From NCBI RefSeq assembly GCF_014648995.1, contig NZ_BMSE01000021.1, positions 62,001-126,000 of the forward strand: 64,000 nucleotides of DNA, read 5' to 3'. Each line of letters starts with the position of its first letter. Position 1 is the first letter of the stretch. This DNA is from Streptomyces massasporeus (lineage in GTDB: Bacteria > Actinomycetota > Actinomycetes > Streptomycetales > Streptomycetaceae). Below are positions 35,606 to 44,479 of this stretch, one piece after another. The position numbers and the translations under genes are program-made. A model generated the notes under the pieces. That model was not told the origin of the DNA. It worked only from the letters and a program-made list of their open reading frames with translations, and did not search any database.

Positions 35606-36991
35606 TCACGCCATCCAGCGGTCCGGCCGTGCGTCCCTGCGCCCCGTCCGGGACCGCTCCGCCTGCGCCGCCAGCAGCTCGCGCGCCTCGGCCGCGTCCC
35701 GCAGCCGGGCCCGCACCGTCTTGTTCGCGCCCGTGTCCACACACACGTCGGCGACGCCCCGGGCCCGCTCCCACGGTCCCTGCGTCATCCGCACGCTCTG
35801 CACCTTGGCGTGCGGTACCAGCGCCAGACTCCGCCGCAGCAGCCCGGACCGGGCCGCGAACACCGCGTCCGTGACGGCCAGTCCGTAGCCGCGCCACCAC
35901 AGCGGCACGCACCAGCGGGCCCTGCGCGGCGCCGGTGACAGGGCCGCGGCCTCCGGCACGCTCACCCCGGGCAGCACGCGCGCGACGACGTCCTCGGCGA
36001 TCTCGCGCGGAGCGACCGGCACCAGCACGGAGTTGGACGAGCCGGCCACGTCCAGCTCGACACGCACCCACCCGCGCCGCCGCCACAGCAGCGGCTCCAC
36101 GAGCCGTACGGTCTGGACGCGTCCGGGCGGCACCGTCTCGTGGGCCCGGTCCAGCAGGCCGTGGTCGATGCGCAGCCCGTCTGGTGACTCGCCCACCGTC
36201 CAGTCGTACTCGGCGACGAACCGCCCGACGCTGCTCGCGCCCGCCGCGCCCAGCAGCGGCAGGGCGACCGCGAGGACCGTCCACAGGCTGTGGGTGAGCA
36301 GCCACAGCACCGGCGGCACGACGAGCGCCGCGGCCAGCGACATCCAGGTCGCGCCCGTCAGCACCAGCGACAGGGCGAGCACCCGGGGCGGTACCCGCAG
36401 CAGCTGCCGGGACGGGGCCTCGCCGACCTCGTGCGCGGTCTCGGGTGCGAAACCGGCCGCCCGGGCGAGCAGTTCGGCCCGCAGCGTCCGGGCCTCGTCC
36501 GCGCCGAGGAAGGCCAGCTCGTCCTTCTTGTCGGTGCCTATGACGTCGAGTTTCAGCTTGGAGACGCCCGCGACCCGGGCCAGCAGCGGCTGGGTGATGT
36601 CGATGGCCTGGATCCGCTCCAGCCGGATGTGCGCGGTGCGCCGGAAGACGAGCCCGGTACGGATGCGCAGTTCGCTCTCGGTCACCGCGAAGTGCGTGAA
36701 CCACCAGGAGCAGAAGCCGTAGAGGGCGGCGGCCGGGACGAGCACGGCGAGGCCGATCAGCAGCGTGGTCGTCGTCAGCCGGGCCAGATGGCGCTGCGCC
36801 CCGTCGGGGTCGTGCACGGCCCAGCCGATGAGCACGGCGACCGGTGCCCAGGCGCGACGCAGCGGGGTGACGGGGTGCAGCCGCCGCTCGGTGACCTCGG
36901 CGACGGCCTCGGTCACCTGGGCGACGGCCTCGGTCACCTCGGCGGCGGTCTCGGATGCCTCGGAGCCCTCGGCGGCCCCGGGCGCCGTCAC
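35606..36991 (-). CDS. Bacterial PH-domain (bPH_2) membrane protein, YdbT-like
   Basis: A 461-residue membrane protein with repeated bPH_2 (PF03703-like) units between membrane helix pairs. Seen: TESELRIRTGLVFRRTAHIRLERIQAIDI (as ELRIRTGLVFRRTAHIRLER), DGLRIDHGLLDRAHETVPPGRVQ, and AARSGLLRRSLALVPHAKVQ, i.e. three units. The N-terminus carries a repeated EVTEAVAQ/EVTEAVAE stretch. The GTG at 36991 overlaps the stop of the upstream gene (GTGA). In Bacillus the homologous YdbS-YdbT pair gives bacteriocin resistance; the role here is unknown. Confidence 0.85.
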   Translation of the reverse strand: MTAPGAAEGSEASETAAEVTEAVAQVTEAVAEVTERRLHPVTPLRRAWAPVAVLIGWAVHDPDGAQRHLARLTTTTLLIGLAVLVPAAALYGFCSWWFTHFAVTESELRIRTGLVFRRTAHIRLERIQAIDITQPLLARVAGVSKLKLDVIGTDKKDELAFLGADEARTLRAELLARAAGFAPETAHEVGEAPSRQLLRVPPRVLALSLVLTGATWMSLAAALVVPPVLWLLTHSLWTVLAVALPLLGAAGASSVGRFVAEYDWTVGESPDGLRIDHGLLDRAHETVPPGRVQTVRLVEPLLWRRRGWVRVELDVAGSSNSVLVPVAPREIAEDVVARVLPGVSVPEAAALSPAPRRARWCVPLWWRGYGLAVTDAVFAARSGLLRRSLALVPHAKVQSVRMTQGPWERARGVADVCVDTGANKTVRARLRDAAEARELLAAQAERSRTGRRDARPDRWMA

Positions 36992-37518
36992 AGCCCCGCC
37001 GACCGGGCTTCGCCCAGCTCGGTGAGCCGGTCGCGCAGCCGTTCCGCCTCGGCCGGGTCCAGGCCCGGGATCGTCGCGTCGGTCGCCGCCGCGGCCGTGT
37101 GCAGCTGCACGCTGGCCAGCCCGAAGTGCCGCTCCACGGGCCCGGAGGTGACCTCGACCAGCTGCATCCGCCCGTACGGCACGACCGTCTCCTCGCGCCA
37201 CAGCACACCCCGGCTGATCAGCAGGTCGTCGGCCCGCTCGGCGTACCGCCAGGAACGCCAGTTGCGCTCGATCATCACCCAGCCCCAGACCATCAGCGCC
37301 AGCGGCGGCAGCGCGAAGGCGGCCCAGGCCGGACCGGCCAGCAGCCCCGGCAGCAGCCCGGCGGCCAGGGCGATCAGCCCGAGCCACACCACCAGCAGCA
37401 ACCGGCGCATCTTCAGCAGGCCGGGCGGCAGCGCGATCCACACCGGCTCGTTCCCGACGGCCTCGATCGTGCCCTGCGGCCCGTCCGGCCCCGTGTCCTG
37501 CGGACTCCCCGTCTCCAT
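36988..37518 (-). CDS. Bacterial PH-domain (bPH_2) membrane protein, YdbS-like
   Basis: A 176-residue protein with two membrane helices (LLLVVWLGLIALAAGLL; AAFALPPLALMVWGWVMI) and one bPH_2 domain (YAERADDLLISRGVLWREETVVPYGRMQLVEV, key part LLISRGVLWREETVVPYGR). It is coupled to the YdbT-like gene by a GTGA overlap. ATG 37518 has TACGCT six bases upstream, suggesting a leaderless transcript that diverges from nuoD. Confidence 0.87.
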   Translation of the reverse strand: METGSPQDTGPDGPQGTIEAVGNEPVWIALPPGLLKMRRLLLVVWLGLIALAAGLLPGLLAGPAWAAFALPPLALMVWGWVMIERNWRSWRYAERADDLLISRGVLWREETVVPYGRMQLVEVTSGPVERHFGLASVQLHTAAAATDATIPGLDPAEAERLRDRLTELGEARSAGL

Positions 37519-37549
37519 GGGGCCAGCGTACGTAGGGGAGACTGTGTCC

Positions 37550-38701
37550 ATGACTCCTACGACGGAGACCATGGTCGGAATCGGCGGCGCCGCGGAGAGC
37601 ACCGACATGGTGCTCAACATCGGGCCGCAGCACCCGTCCACCCATGGCGTGCTGCGGCTGAAGCTCGTCCTGGACGGCGAGCGCATCAGGCACGCGGAGC
37701 CGGTGATCGGCTACATGCACCGCGGCGCGGAGAAGCTGTTCGAGGCGCGCGACTACCGCCAGATCATCATGCTCGCCAACCGCCACGACTGGCTGTCGGC
37801 GTTCTCCAACGAGCTGGGCGTGGTCCTCGCCGTGGAGCGGATGCTCGGCATGGAGGTCCCCGAGCGCGCGGTCTGGCTGCGCACGCTGCTCGCCGAGCTG
37901 AACCGGGTGCTCAACCACCTCATGTTCCTCGGCTCGTACCCGCTGGAGCTCGGCGGGATCACCCCGATCTTCTACGCCTTCCGGGAACGCGAGGAGCTCC
38001 AGCACGTCATGGAGGAGATCTCCGGCGGGCGGATGCACTACATGTTCAACCGGGTGGGCGGCCTCAAGGAGGACCTGCCGGCCGGGTGGACCACGCGCGC
38101 GCGTGCCTCCGTCGCCGACGTGCGCTCCCGGATGGACCGCTTCGACGACCTGGTGCTCGGCAACGAGATCTTCCGGGGCCGCACCCGGGGCGTGGGCACC
38201 CTCACCGCCGAGGCCGTGCACGCCTACGGGGTGAGCGGGCCGATCGGGCGGGCCTCGGGCGTCGACTTCGACCTGCGCCGGGACGAGCCGTACCTCGCCT
38301 ACGGCGAACTGGCCGACGTCCTGAAGGTGGTCACCCGGCAGGAGGGCGACTGCCTGGCCCGCTTCGAGTGCCTCCTGGAGCAGACGCACAACGCGCTCGA
38401 CCTGGCCGACGCCTGCCTGGACCGGCTCGCCGAGCTGCCGCCCGGGCCGGTCAACCAGCGGCTCCCGAAGGTCCTGAAGGCGCCCGAGGGCCACACGTAC
38501 GCGTGGACCGAGAACCCCCTCGGCATCAACGGCTACTACCTGGTCAGCAAGGGCGAGAAGACCCCGTACCGGCTGAAGCTGCGCTCGGCGTCGTACAACA
38601 ATATCCAGGTACTGACGGAGCTGCTGCCGGGGACGCTGGTCGCCGACATGGTGGCGATCCTGGGGTCGATGTTCTTCGTGGTCGGGGACATCGACAAGTA
38701 G
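37550..38701 (+). CDS. nuoD: Orphan NADH dehydrogenase subunit D (49-kDa type)
   Basis: A 383-residue NuoD homologue: NIGPQHPSTHGVLRLKLVLDG, EPVIGYMHRGAEKLFE, NRHDWLSAFSNELG, and the C-terminal FFVVGDIDK. NuoD forms part of the quinone-binding site of complex I. No other nuo gene is near, so this is a stand-alone paralogue. ATG 37550 follows AGGGGAGA. The next gene, convergent, encodes a MidA/NDUFAF7-type methyltransferase, whose eukaryotic relative modifies the NuoD homologue NDUFS2. Whether this paralogue joins complex I is unknown. Confidence 0.93.
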   Translation: MTPTTETMVGIGGAAESTDMVLNIGPQHPSTHGVLRLKLVLDGERIRHAEPVIGYMHRGAEKLFEARDYRQIIMLANRHDWLSAFSNELGVVLAVERMLGMEVPERAVWLRTLLAELNRVLNHLMFLGSYPLELGGITPIFYAFREREELQHVMEEISGGRMHYMFNRVGGLKEDLPAGWTTRARASVADVRSRMDRFDDLVLGNEIFRGRTRGVGTLTAEAVHAYGVSGPIGRASGVDFDLRRDEPYLAYGELADVLKVVTRQEGDCLARFECLLEQTHNALDLADACLDRLAELPPGPVNQRLPKVLKAPEGHTYAWTENPLGINGYYLVSKGEKTPYRLKLRSASYNNIQVLTELLPGTLVADMVAILGSMFFVVGDIDK

Positions 38702-38728
38702 CGCCTGGAGAGGGTCTTCGACCAGCGC

Positions 38729-39715
38729 CTAGACGGGGTCCTCGACGCCGACGGGCTGCACCAGCCAGCCGAAGTCGCCCAGCCCGCCCGCCGCGGTGAG
38801 CTCGGCGGCCTCTCCGGCGCTCGCGAGGGCGCGCACGTATGCGGCGGGGTCGGTGGAGGCCAGGGTGAGTGGGGGGCGTGCGCCGGTCACGCCCAGGGTG
38901 CGCAGCGCCTCGCGCTGGGGGAGCACGCGTCCGCCGGGCAGCGCGCACGCGTCCAGGGCGACATGGGCCGTGAGGTCGCAGGAGCCGTCCGGGACGGGTG
39001 TGGTCTCGCGGCCTTCCCGGAACCCGGTGAGCGTTCCGAACGGCGGCCGGGTGCCCGCCGTGTGCGCATAGTCCACGGCGACGGCGAGACCCCGCCGGAG
39101 CGTCGCGACCGCCCCGGCCCAGGCCTCGTCCCGGGGCAGGCCGATCTCGGCCCGCAGCCCCTCCTCGCCCGGCAGCGGCCACCACCGCTCCAGCCACCGC
39201 GCCGGCTCCCCGTCCACCGGCTCGCCGAGCCGCTCGGTCCCGTCCTCCCGGACCAGCACCAGCCGCGCGACACCCCCGGCGTCCACCTCCGCGACCTCCA
39301 CGGGCACGTTGTCCAGCCACTCGTTGGCGAACAGCAGCCCGGTCGTCCCCCGCGGCGGCTCGGCCAGCCACTCGATCCGGTGATCGAGCCCCGCGGGCCG
39401 CTCGGCGATCTCGACGGCGCACACGCGCGTGCGGGCCGCCACGTCCGCGGGCAGAGCGGCGAGCACCCCGCCGGCCAGCTCGCCCCGCCCGGCCGCCATG
39501 TCGACGAAGTCCAGCACCGCGGGCCGCCCCAGCGCCTCGTCGACGCGGCACAGCAGCCGCGCCACAGCCTGGGCGAACAGGGGCGAGGCGTGCACGGACG
39601 TCCGGAAGTGTCCGGCCGGCCCCTCCGCGCGCCGGTAGAAGCCCCCCGGCGCGTACAGGGCGTCCTGCGCCGCCGCACGCCACCCGCGCCACTGGTCCCC
39701 GGTTCCCGCTGTCAC
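38729..39715 (-). CDS. SAM-dependent methyltransferase, MidA/NDUFAF7 family
   Basis: A 328-residue protein of the PF02636-like family: YAPGGFYRRAEGPAGHFRTS, ASPLFAQAVARLL, and the SAM-site block VLDFVDMAAGRGELAGGVL, then LLFANEWLDNVPVEVAEV. The human member NDUFAF7 dimethylates an arginine of NDUFS2. Convergent with nuoD, 27 bases apart. GTG 39715 has TAGCCT six bases upstream and no Shine-Dalgarno, so it is probably leaderless. The substrate is inferred, not shown. Confidence 0.87.
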   Translation of the reverse strand: MTAGTGDQWRGWRAAAQDALYAPGGFYRRAEGPAGHFRTSVHASPLFAQAVARLLCRVDEALGRPAVLDFVDMAAGRGELAGGVLAALPADVAARTRVCAVEIAERPAGLDHRIEWLAEPPRGTTGLLFANEWLDNVPVEVAEVDAGGVARLVLVREDGTERLGEPVDGEPARWLERWWPLPGEEGLRAEIGLPRDEAWAGAVATLRRGLAVAVDYAHTAGTRPPFGTLTGFREGRETTPVPDGSCDLTAHVALDACALPGGRVLPQREALRTLGVTGARPPLTLASTDPAAYVRALASAGEAAELTAAGGLGDFGWLVQPVGVEDPV

Positions 39716-39833
39716 GGGCCCAGGCTATGCGCACGCAACGTACGCAACTCCACCTTGCGGAGTATGCGCGCCGGGTAGGGATCGGCCCTCCGGTTGACCC
39801 CTGCACCTATCCCGCTTCCCTACGCTGGGTTAC

Positions 39834-41027
39834 GTGCAGCGCCTCTATGACTTCCTCCGCAGGCACCCGATGTGGGTCGACGGCTTCTGGGCCGTGGTCC
39901 TCCTCGGGATTTCGGTAGTGGGCGGGGCGGCGGGCGAGCAGGTCGGCCCCTGGGCCGTGGTCGTTCCGATCACACTGCTGCTGAGCCTCGTGGTCGCGCT
40001 GCGCCGCCGCATGCCGGAGAAGATGCTGCTGCTCGCTGCGGCGGTCGGCGTGGCGCAGCTGGTCACCGACGTCGCGATCCTGCCCGCCGACTTCGCCATG
40101 CTGGCGATCGTCTACACCGTCGCCGCGGAAGGCGCCCGCTGGGCCTCTCGCTTCGCGCTGGTCGCCGGCCTGTGCGCGGCCCCTCTGGCGCAGCTGCGCT
40201 GGTCGAACGAGCAGACGGGGGCGGCCGGCGACATCGCCCTGGCGATCCTGCAGACCGTCCCGTTCGCCCTCGCCTGGGTGCTCGGCGACTCCATCCGAAC
40301 CCGCCGCGCCTACTTCGCACAGCTGGAGGAGCGCGCCGCCCGCCTGGAGAAGGAGCGCGAAGCGCAGTCCAAGGTCGCCGTCGCCGCCGAACGCGCCCGG
40401 ATCGCACGCGAGTTGCACGACGTCGTCGCGCACAATGTGTCGGTGATGGTGGTCCAGGCCGACGGCGCCGCCTACGTCCTCGACGCCGCGCCCGACCAGG
40501 CGAAGAAGGCCCTGGAGACCATCTCCTCCACCGGCCGCCAGGCCCTCGCCGAGATGCGCCGCCTGCTCGGCGTGCTGCGCACCGGCGAGCACCAGGAGGC
40601 CGGCGAGTACGTGCCACAGCCCGATGTGCAGCAGATCGAGGACCTCGTCGAGCAGTGCCGCACCTCCGGACTGCCCGTCGACTTCAAGGTCGAGGGCACG
40701 CCCCGCCCGCTGCCCAGCGGCGTCGAACTCACCGCCTACCGCATCGTGCAGGAGGCGCTCACCAACACCCGCAAGCACGGCGGGGCCAACGCGGGCGCGA
40801 GCGTGCGGCTGGTCTACTTCGACGACGGACTCGGACTGCTCGTCGAGGACGACGGCAAGGGCGCTCCGCACGAGCTGTACGAGGAGGGCGGGTTCGACGG
40901 CCAGGGCCACGGCCTGATCGGCATGCGCGAGCGGGTCGGTATGGTCGGCGGCACCCTGGACGCCGGCCCGCGACCGGGCGGAGGATTCCGCATCAGTGCC
41001 CTGCTGCCGCTCAAACCCGCGCACTGA
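39834..41027 (+). CDS. Sensor histidine kinase, HisKA_3 (NarL partner type)
   Basis: A 397-residue membrane kinase. Four to five membrane segments occupy residues 15-155 with no large extracellular loop, so the signal is probably read in or at the membrane. The phosphoacceptor His is at about 195 in ARIARELHDVVAHNVSVMVV. ATP-binding motifs: EALTNTRKHG, LLVEDDGKG and GHGLIGMRERV. GTG 39834 has TACGCT seven bases upstream, a leaderless start. Partner of the response regulator at 41084. The stimulus is unknown. Confidence 0.93.
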   Translation: MQRLYDFLRRHPMWVDGFWAVVLLGISVVGGAAGEQVGPWAVVVPITLLLSLVVALRRRMPEKMLLLAAAVGVAQLVTDVAILPADFAMLAIVYTVAAEGARWASRFALVAGLCAAPLAQLRWSNEQTGAAGDIALAILQTVPFALAWVLGDSIRTRRAYFAQLEERAARLEKEREAQSKVAVAAERARIARELHDVVAHNVSVMVVQADGAAYVLDAAPDQAKKALETISSTGRQALAEMRRLLGVLRTGEHQEAGEYVPQPDVQQIEDLVEQCRTSGLPVDFKVEGTPRPLPSGVELTAYRIVQEALTNTRKHGGANAGASVRLVYFDDGLGLLVEDDGKGAPHELYEEGGFDGQGHGLIGMRERVGMVGGTLDAGPRPGGGFRISALLPLKPAH

Positions 41028-41083
41028 CACACCGGCGCACACCCCCTGCTGACACCTGTAACGACCCCCATGGAAGAGGCCCG

Positions 41084-41752
41084 ATGACGATCCGCGTGAT
41101 GCTCGTCGACGACCAGGTGCTGCTGCGCACCGGGTTCCGGATGGTGCTCGCCGCCCAGCCGGACATGGAGGTCGTGGCGGAGGCGGGCGACGGCGTCGAG
41201 GCCCTCCAGGAGCTGCGGACGACCGAGGTCGACGTGGTGCTGATGGACGTCCGCATGCCCAAGCTCGACGGGGTGGAGACGACCCGCCGGATCTGCGCCG
41301 ACACCGACCCGCCGAAGGTGCTCATCCTGACGACCTTCGACCTCGACGAGTACGCCTTCTCCGGGCTGAAGGCGGGCGCCTCCGGCTTCATGCTGAAGGA
41401 CGTGCCGCCCGCCGATCTCCTGGCCGCGATCAGGGCCGTGCACAGCGGTGACGCGGTCGTGGCGCCCTCCACCACCCGGCGGCTGCTGGACCGCTTCGCG
41501 CCGATGCTGCCGGGCACCAAGCAGCCCCAGCACAAGGAGCTGGAGCGGCTCACCGAGCGCGAGCGCGAGGTCATGGTGCTGGTCGCGCAGGGCCTGTCCA
41601 ACGGCGAGATCGCGGCGCGGCTGGTGCTGTCGGAGGCGACCGTGAAGACCCATGTGGGCCGCATCCTGACCAAGCTCGGGCTCAGGGACCGGGTGCAGGT
41701 CGTGGTGCTGGCCTACGAGACGGGGCTGGTGCGGGCCGGCGGACACGGCTGA
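41084..41752 (+). CDS. LuxR/NarL-type response regulator
   Basis: A 222-residue regulator with a receiver domain (VMLVDDQVLLRTGFRMVL, phosphoacceptor Asp at about 55 in LMDVRMPKLDG, and LKAGASGFMLKD) and a C-terminal LuxR helix-turn-helix (LTEREREVMVLVAQGLSNGEIA, key LTERE and SNGEIAARLVLSEATVKTHV). It follows the kinase gene by 56 bases. Targets cannot be told from the sequence. Confidence 0.95.
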   Translation: MTIRVMLVDDQVLLRTGFRMVLAAQPDMEVVAEAGDGVEALQELRTTEVDVVLMDVRMPKLDGVETTRRICADTDPPKVLILTTFDLDEYAFSGLKAGASGFMLKDVPPADLLAAIRAVHSGDAVVAPSTTRRLLDRFAPMLPGTKQPQHKELERLTEREREVMVLVAQGLSNGEIAARLVLSEATVKTHVGRILTKLGLRDRVQVVVLAYETGLVRAGGHG

Positions 41753-41778
41753 CCCGCGGACCGGCTTCCCCCCCCCGG

Positions 41779-42885
41779 CTACCTGAGGATGCCTTCCAGG
41801 AACTCGCTGCCGAGCCGGGCCACCACCGTCACGTCCAGCTGGTGCAGGACGTAGCGCCCGCGGCGGCGGGTGGTGATCAGGCCCGCCTTCTTCAGCACGG
41901 CCAGATGCCGGGATATCTCCGGGGCCGTCATGCCGTGCACCTGCGCCAGCTCGCTGGTGGTGTGCGCGCTGCGGGCCAGATGGCGGCACATGCGCATCCG
42001 GACCGGGTGGGACAGCGCGGTCATCCGCATGGCCAGCTGCTCCAGGGTCTGCGGTGCGGCGAGCTCCGGGGAGCCGACCGGGTAGTGCAGCACCGGCTGC
42101 CAGCCGTACCGGTGCAGGACCATCAGATGCGGCCATCCCAGGCTGGTGGGGACGAGTAGGAGGCCGCCGTCGCCCGTGGCCGTACGGCCGTCGCCCAGCT
42201 TGTCCACCGTGATCCGGCCGGCGGCTTCGTCGAGGGTGATCGCCGGGGACACCGCGGCCAGCGCCTCCGCCAGGCCCTTGCGCCGCAGCAGGTCCGTCTT
42301 GTGCCGGGCGTCCGCCGCGAGCTGGTGGCGCAGCCGGGCCCAGGCCTCCGCGAAGAACGCCTCGTCGCAGTCCCGGAGGAACTGCCGCAGCCACGCCCGG
42401 ATCCGGGGCGGGTCGGCCAGCAGCCGCTGCCCGAAGTGCAGTTGCCGCGGCCCCCGCGCGGCGGCCAGGTCCAGCGCCCGGCGGCGCGTGTCCGGGTCGG
42501 ACAGCGCCGTCGGCCCGTGCTCGCCGTAGCCGGTGGCACAGGTGAACTCCAGCGCCGCGTCCACGAACTGCTCGTCGGACAGCTTGTCGAGCTGGTCCAG
42601 CTCCTCGGCGAGGGTGGCGCCCGGGAACGCGCGCCGGTCCGGCAGGCCCGCCCAGGGCAGGAACAGGTCCGAGAACGTCGTCCGCCACAGGAAGTCCGCC
42701 TCGCACATCCGGTCGGCCAGATGCGGGTCGAGCCGGGCCGTCACGCCCGTCACCCAGCCCTGCAGACCCGGGTGGTGCGCCGGTTCGGACAGCGCGTGCA
42801 GCGCCATGCCCAGCTCGGCCAGGGGCGAGGGCACGACGGCGGCCTCCTCCGGCCGCAGCCCCGCGATGTCGATGTGCACGCTCAT
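41779..42885 (-). CDS. ArsR-type regulator with large N-terminal DUF5937-like domain
   Basis: A 368-residue protein. The C-terminal third is a winged helix of ArsR type (MRMTALSHPVRMRMCRHLARS, split here as MTALSHPVRMRMCRHL; TTSELAQVHGMTAPEISRHLAVLKKAGL as EISRHLAVLKKAGLI). The first 250 residues form the DUF5937-like sensor region of actinobacterial regulators. ATG 42885 (MSVHIDIAGLRPEE) is preferred; ATG 42900 is possible. A 29-base palindrome at 42921-42949 just upstream is its likely operator, implying autoregulation. The ligand is unknown. Confidence 0.85.
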   Translation of the reverse strand: MSVHIDIAGLRPEEAAVVPSPLAELGMALHALSEPAHHPGLQGWVTGVTARLDPHLADRMCEADFLWRTTFSDLFLPWAGLPDRRAFPGATLAEELDQLDKLSDEQFVDAALEFTCATGYGEHGPTALSDPDTRRRALDLAAARGPRQLHFGQRLLADPPRIRAWLRQFLRDCDEAFFAEAWARLRHQLAADARHKTDLLRRKGLAEALAAVSPAITLDEAAGRITVDKLGDGRTATGDGGLLLVPTSLGWPHLMVLHRYGWQPVLHYPVGSPELAAPQTLEQLAMRMTALSHPVRMRMCRHLARSAHTTSELAQVHGMTAPEISRHLAVLKKAGLITTRRRGRYVLHQLDVTVVARLGSEFLEGILR

Positions 42886-42920
42886 GCCCTCATGGTGCAC
42901 CCGGCCACCGACAACGCCCC

Positions 42921-42949
42921 CGTCGATTGACGGGCCCCGTCAATCGACG
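42921..42949. promoter_or_regulatory. Palindromic operator between the ArsR-type gene and a small ORF
   Basis: A perfect inverted repeat with 14-base arms, CGTCGATTGACGGG and complement, around one central C. It contains ATTGACG/CGTCAAT, a common pattern of ArsR-type half-sites. It lies 36 bases upstream of the regulator ATG and about 96 bases upstream of the rightward small ORF, so it can control both. Confidence 0.75.
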
Positions 42950-43044
42950 CGACGCCGTCCCCGGCGCGGGCGCACGGTGGATCCACCGGGGCAGCCGCGG
43001 AGCCTTCGGACCTCCATCACCCCGTCCCGCAGAGGCGATTCACC

Positions 43045-43230
43045 ATGAGCGTCACGCAGCAGCACCTCCTCGACACCTACCGCGCCCTGACCCTCGGCGA
43101 GCCCGCGCCGCCCGCGCCGGGCACGCACGAGCGGCGGGTCGTACGGGAGCGGCGCGACGAACGGCGCTCCCGCGCGGGCCGCAACGTGCTCCGAAACGCC
43201 CTGAGCCGGTGGCTGCGGCGCCCTACCTGA
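43045..43230 (+). CDS. Small basic protein, DUF-like
   Basis: A 61-residue protein (MSVTQQHLLDTYRALTLGEP, then PGTHERRVVRERRDERR and a basic C-terminus). No signal or membrane segment. AGAGG precedes the ATG by about nine bases. It is divergent from the ArsR-type gene across the palindromic operator and overlaps the end of the convergent aldolase-like gene by eight bases. I do not recognise a family; real-gene status rests on the ribosome site and its position. Confidence 0.6.
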   Translation: MSVTQQHLLDTYRALTLGEPAPPAPGTHERRVVRERRDERRSRAGRNVLRNALSRWLRRPT

Positions 43231-44404
43231 CCTGCTCCGGCAGCCGGGCCGTGAACTCCGCCACCGCCGCCTTCACGTCCTCGGCGGTCCACTCCAGGCC
43301 GTCGGCCCGCACGTGCACCTCCGTGAGCGCCAGGCCGGGCCCGCCCCGGTCCCAGCCGCTTCCGAACAGGACCACCCCGGTCTCCTCGGCCGTGCGGACC
43401 GCCGCCTCCGCGAGGACCTCCGGCTCGTACGGCAGCCACACCTGGAAGTCGTGGGTGTGCGGCACCTCCGGGTGCACGCGTGCCCACGGCACCCCGGCCG
43501 CCGCGAACCCCTCGCGCAGGGCGGCGGCCACCACGCGCGCGTGGGCCACGTACTCCGGCAGCCGGGGCAGCTGCCGCTCCAGCCCGACCAGCGCCGAAAG
43601 CGCCGTGGGGAACTGCTGGAAGACCATCCCGCCGTACCGGTGCCGCCAGGTCCTCGCCTCCTCGACGAGCTCCTTCGGGCCGGCGAGCGCGGCGCCGCCG
43701 AAGGCCTCCAGGGACTTGTAGAACGACACGTAGACGCTGTCGGCCAGGCCCGCGATCTCCGCCAGGGGACGGTCGAAGTGGACGGTGGACTCCCACAGGC
43801 GGGCCCCGTCGAAGTGCACCACCGCGTCCCGTTCCCGCGCCGCCTCGACGACCTCGGTGAGCTCCTCCCAGGTGGGCAGGACGAAACCGGCGTCCCTGAG
43901 GGGCAGTTCCAGCATCAGCGCCCCGAACGGCTCCTCGAAGTCGCGCACCTCGGCGGCGGTCGGCATCCGCGGCTCCCCGGTCAGCCGCACCGGGCGCAGC
44001 CCGCCCACCTCGCTGAACGCGTTCCGCTCGTGCACCTCGGGATGGCTCAGCGCGTGCAGGGCGACGGTCGGGTTCCCGGTGCGGCCCGCCCAGCAGCGCA
44101 GGGCCACCTGCTGCGCCATCGTGCCCGTCGGGAAGAACACGGCGGCCTCGGTGCCGAGCAGCCCGGCGACCTTCGTCTCCAGCGCCTCGACGACACCGTC
44201 GCCGTACACGTCGGACAGCTCGTCCAGGTCGTGGACGCCCTCCGCCTCCTCCAGCACCGCCAGGCGCTCCCTGAGGGTGCGGTGGAAGCCGAAGCGCGCG
44301 AACACGCGCCGCGCCGCGCGGTGGGCGGCCAGCCGCCGCTCCCGCAGCCCTGAGCCCCGGTCCTGGTCCGTCACCTGATCGTCGTGTTCCGCCGTATCGG
44401 TCAT
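43223..44404 (-). CDS. Threonine aldolase-like PLP enzyme
   Basis: A 393-residue fold-type I PLP enzyme of the beta-eliminating lyase/low-specificity threonine aldolase group. Motifs: AVFFPTGTMAQQVALRCW, HFDGARLWES and the PLP lysine in VYVSFYKSLEAFGGAALAG. Threonine aldolases split L-threonine into glycine and acetaldehyde. The conserved A-H-x-S context (ALHALSHPEVHE) is kept. ATG 44404 is chosen because GGAGG lies nine bases upstream. The exact substrate is uncertain. Confidence 0.88.
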   Translation of the reverse strand: MTDTAEHDDQVTDQDRGSGLRERRLAAHRAARRVFARFGFHRTLRERLAVLEEAEGVHDLDELSDVYGDGVVEALETKVAGLLGTEAAVFFPTGTMAQQVALRCWAGRTGNPTVALHALSHPEVHERNAFSEVGGLRPVRLTGEPRMPTAAEVRDFEEPFGALMLELPLRDAGFVLPTWEELTEVVEAARERDAVVHFDGARLWESTVHFDRPLAEIAGLADSVYVSFYKSLEAFGGAALAGPKELVEEARTWRHRYGGMVFQQFPTALSALVGLERQLPRLPEYVAHARVVAAALREGFAAAGVPWARVHPEVPHTHDFQVWLPYEPEVLAEAAVRTAEETGVVLFGSGWDRGGPGLALTEVHVRADGLEWTAEDVKAAVAEFTARLPEQVR

Positions 44405-44479
44405 GCCCCGGATCCTCCCGCGCGCCCCTGGGGCGGGGCATCCGCATTTCCGTACGCCGTTCCGGGAACGCCGCACAGG

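Noticed and set aside
35606..38494. A 962-codon minus-strand frame fused to the YdbT-like gene
   Set aside because: The upstream part is antisense to nuoD; GTG 36991 overlaps the preceding gene's stop as in coupled genes.
41768..41776. Run of nine C after the response regulator gene
   Set aside because: Intergenic homopolymer with no feature attached; at most a sequencing-accuracy concern.
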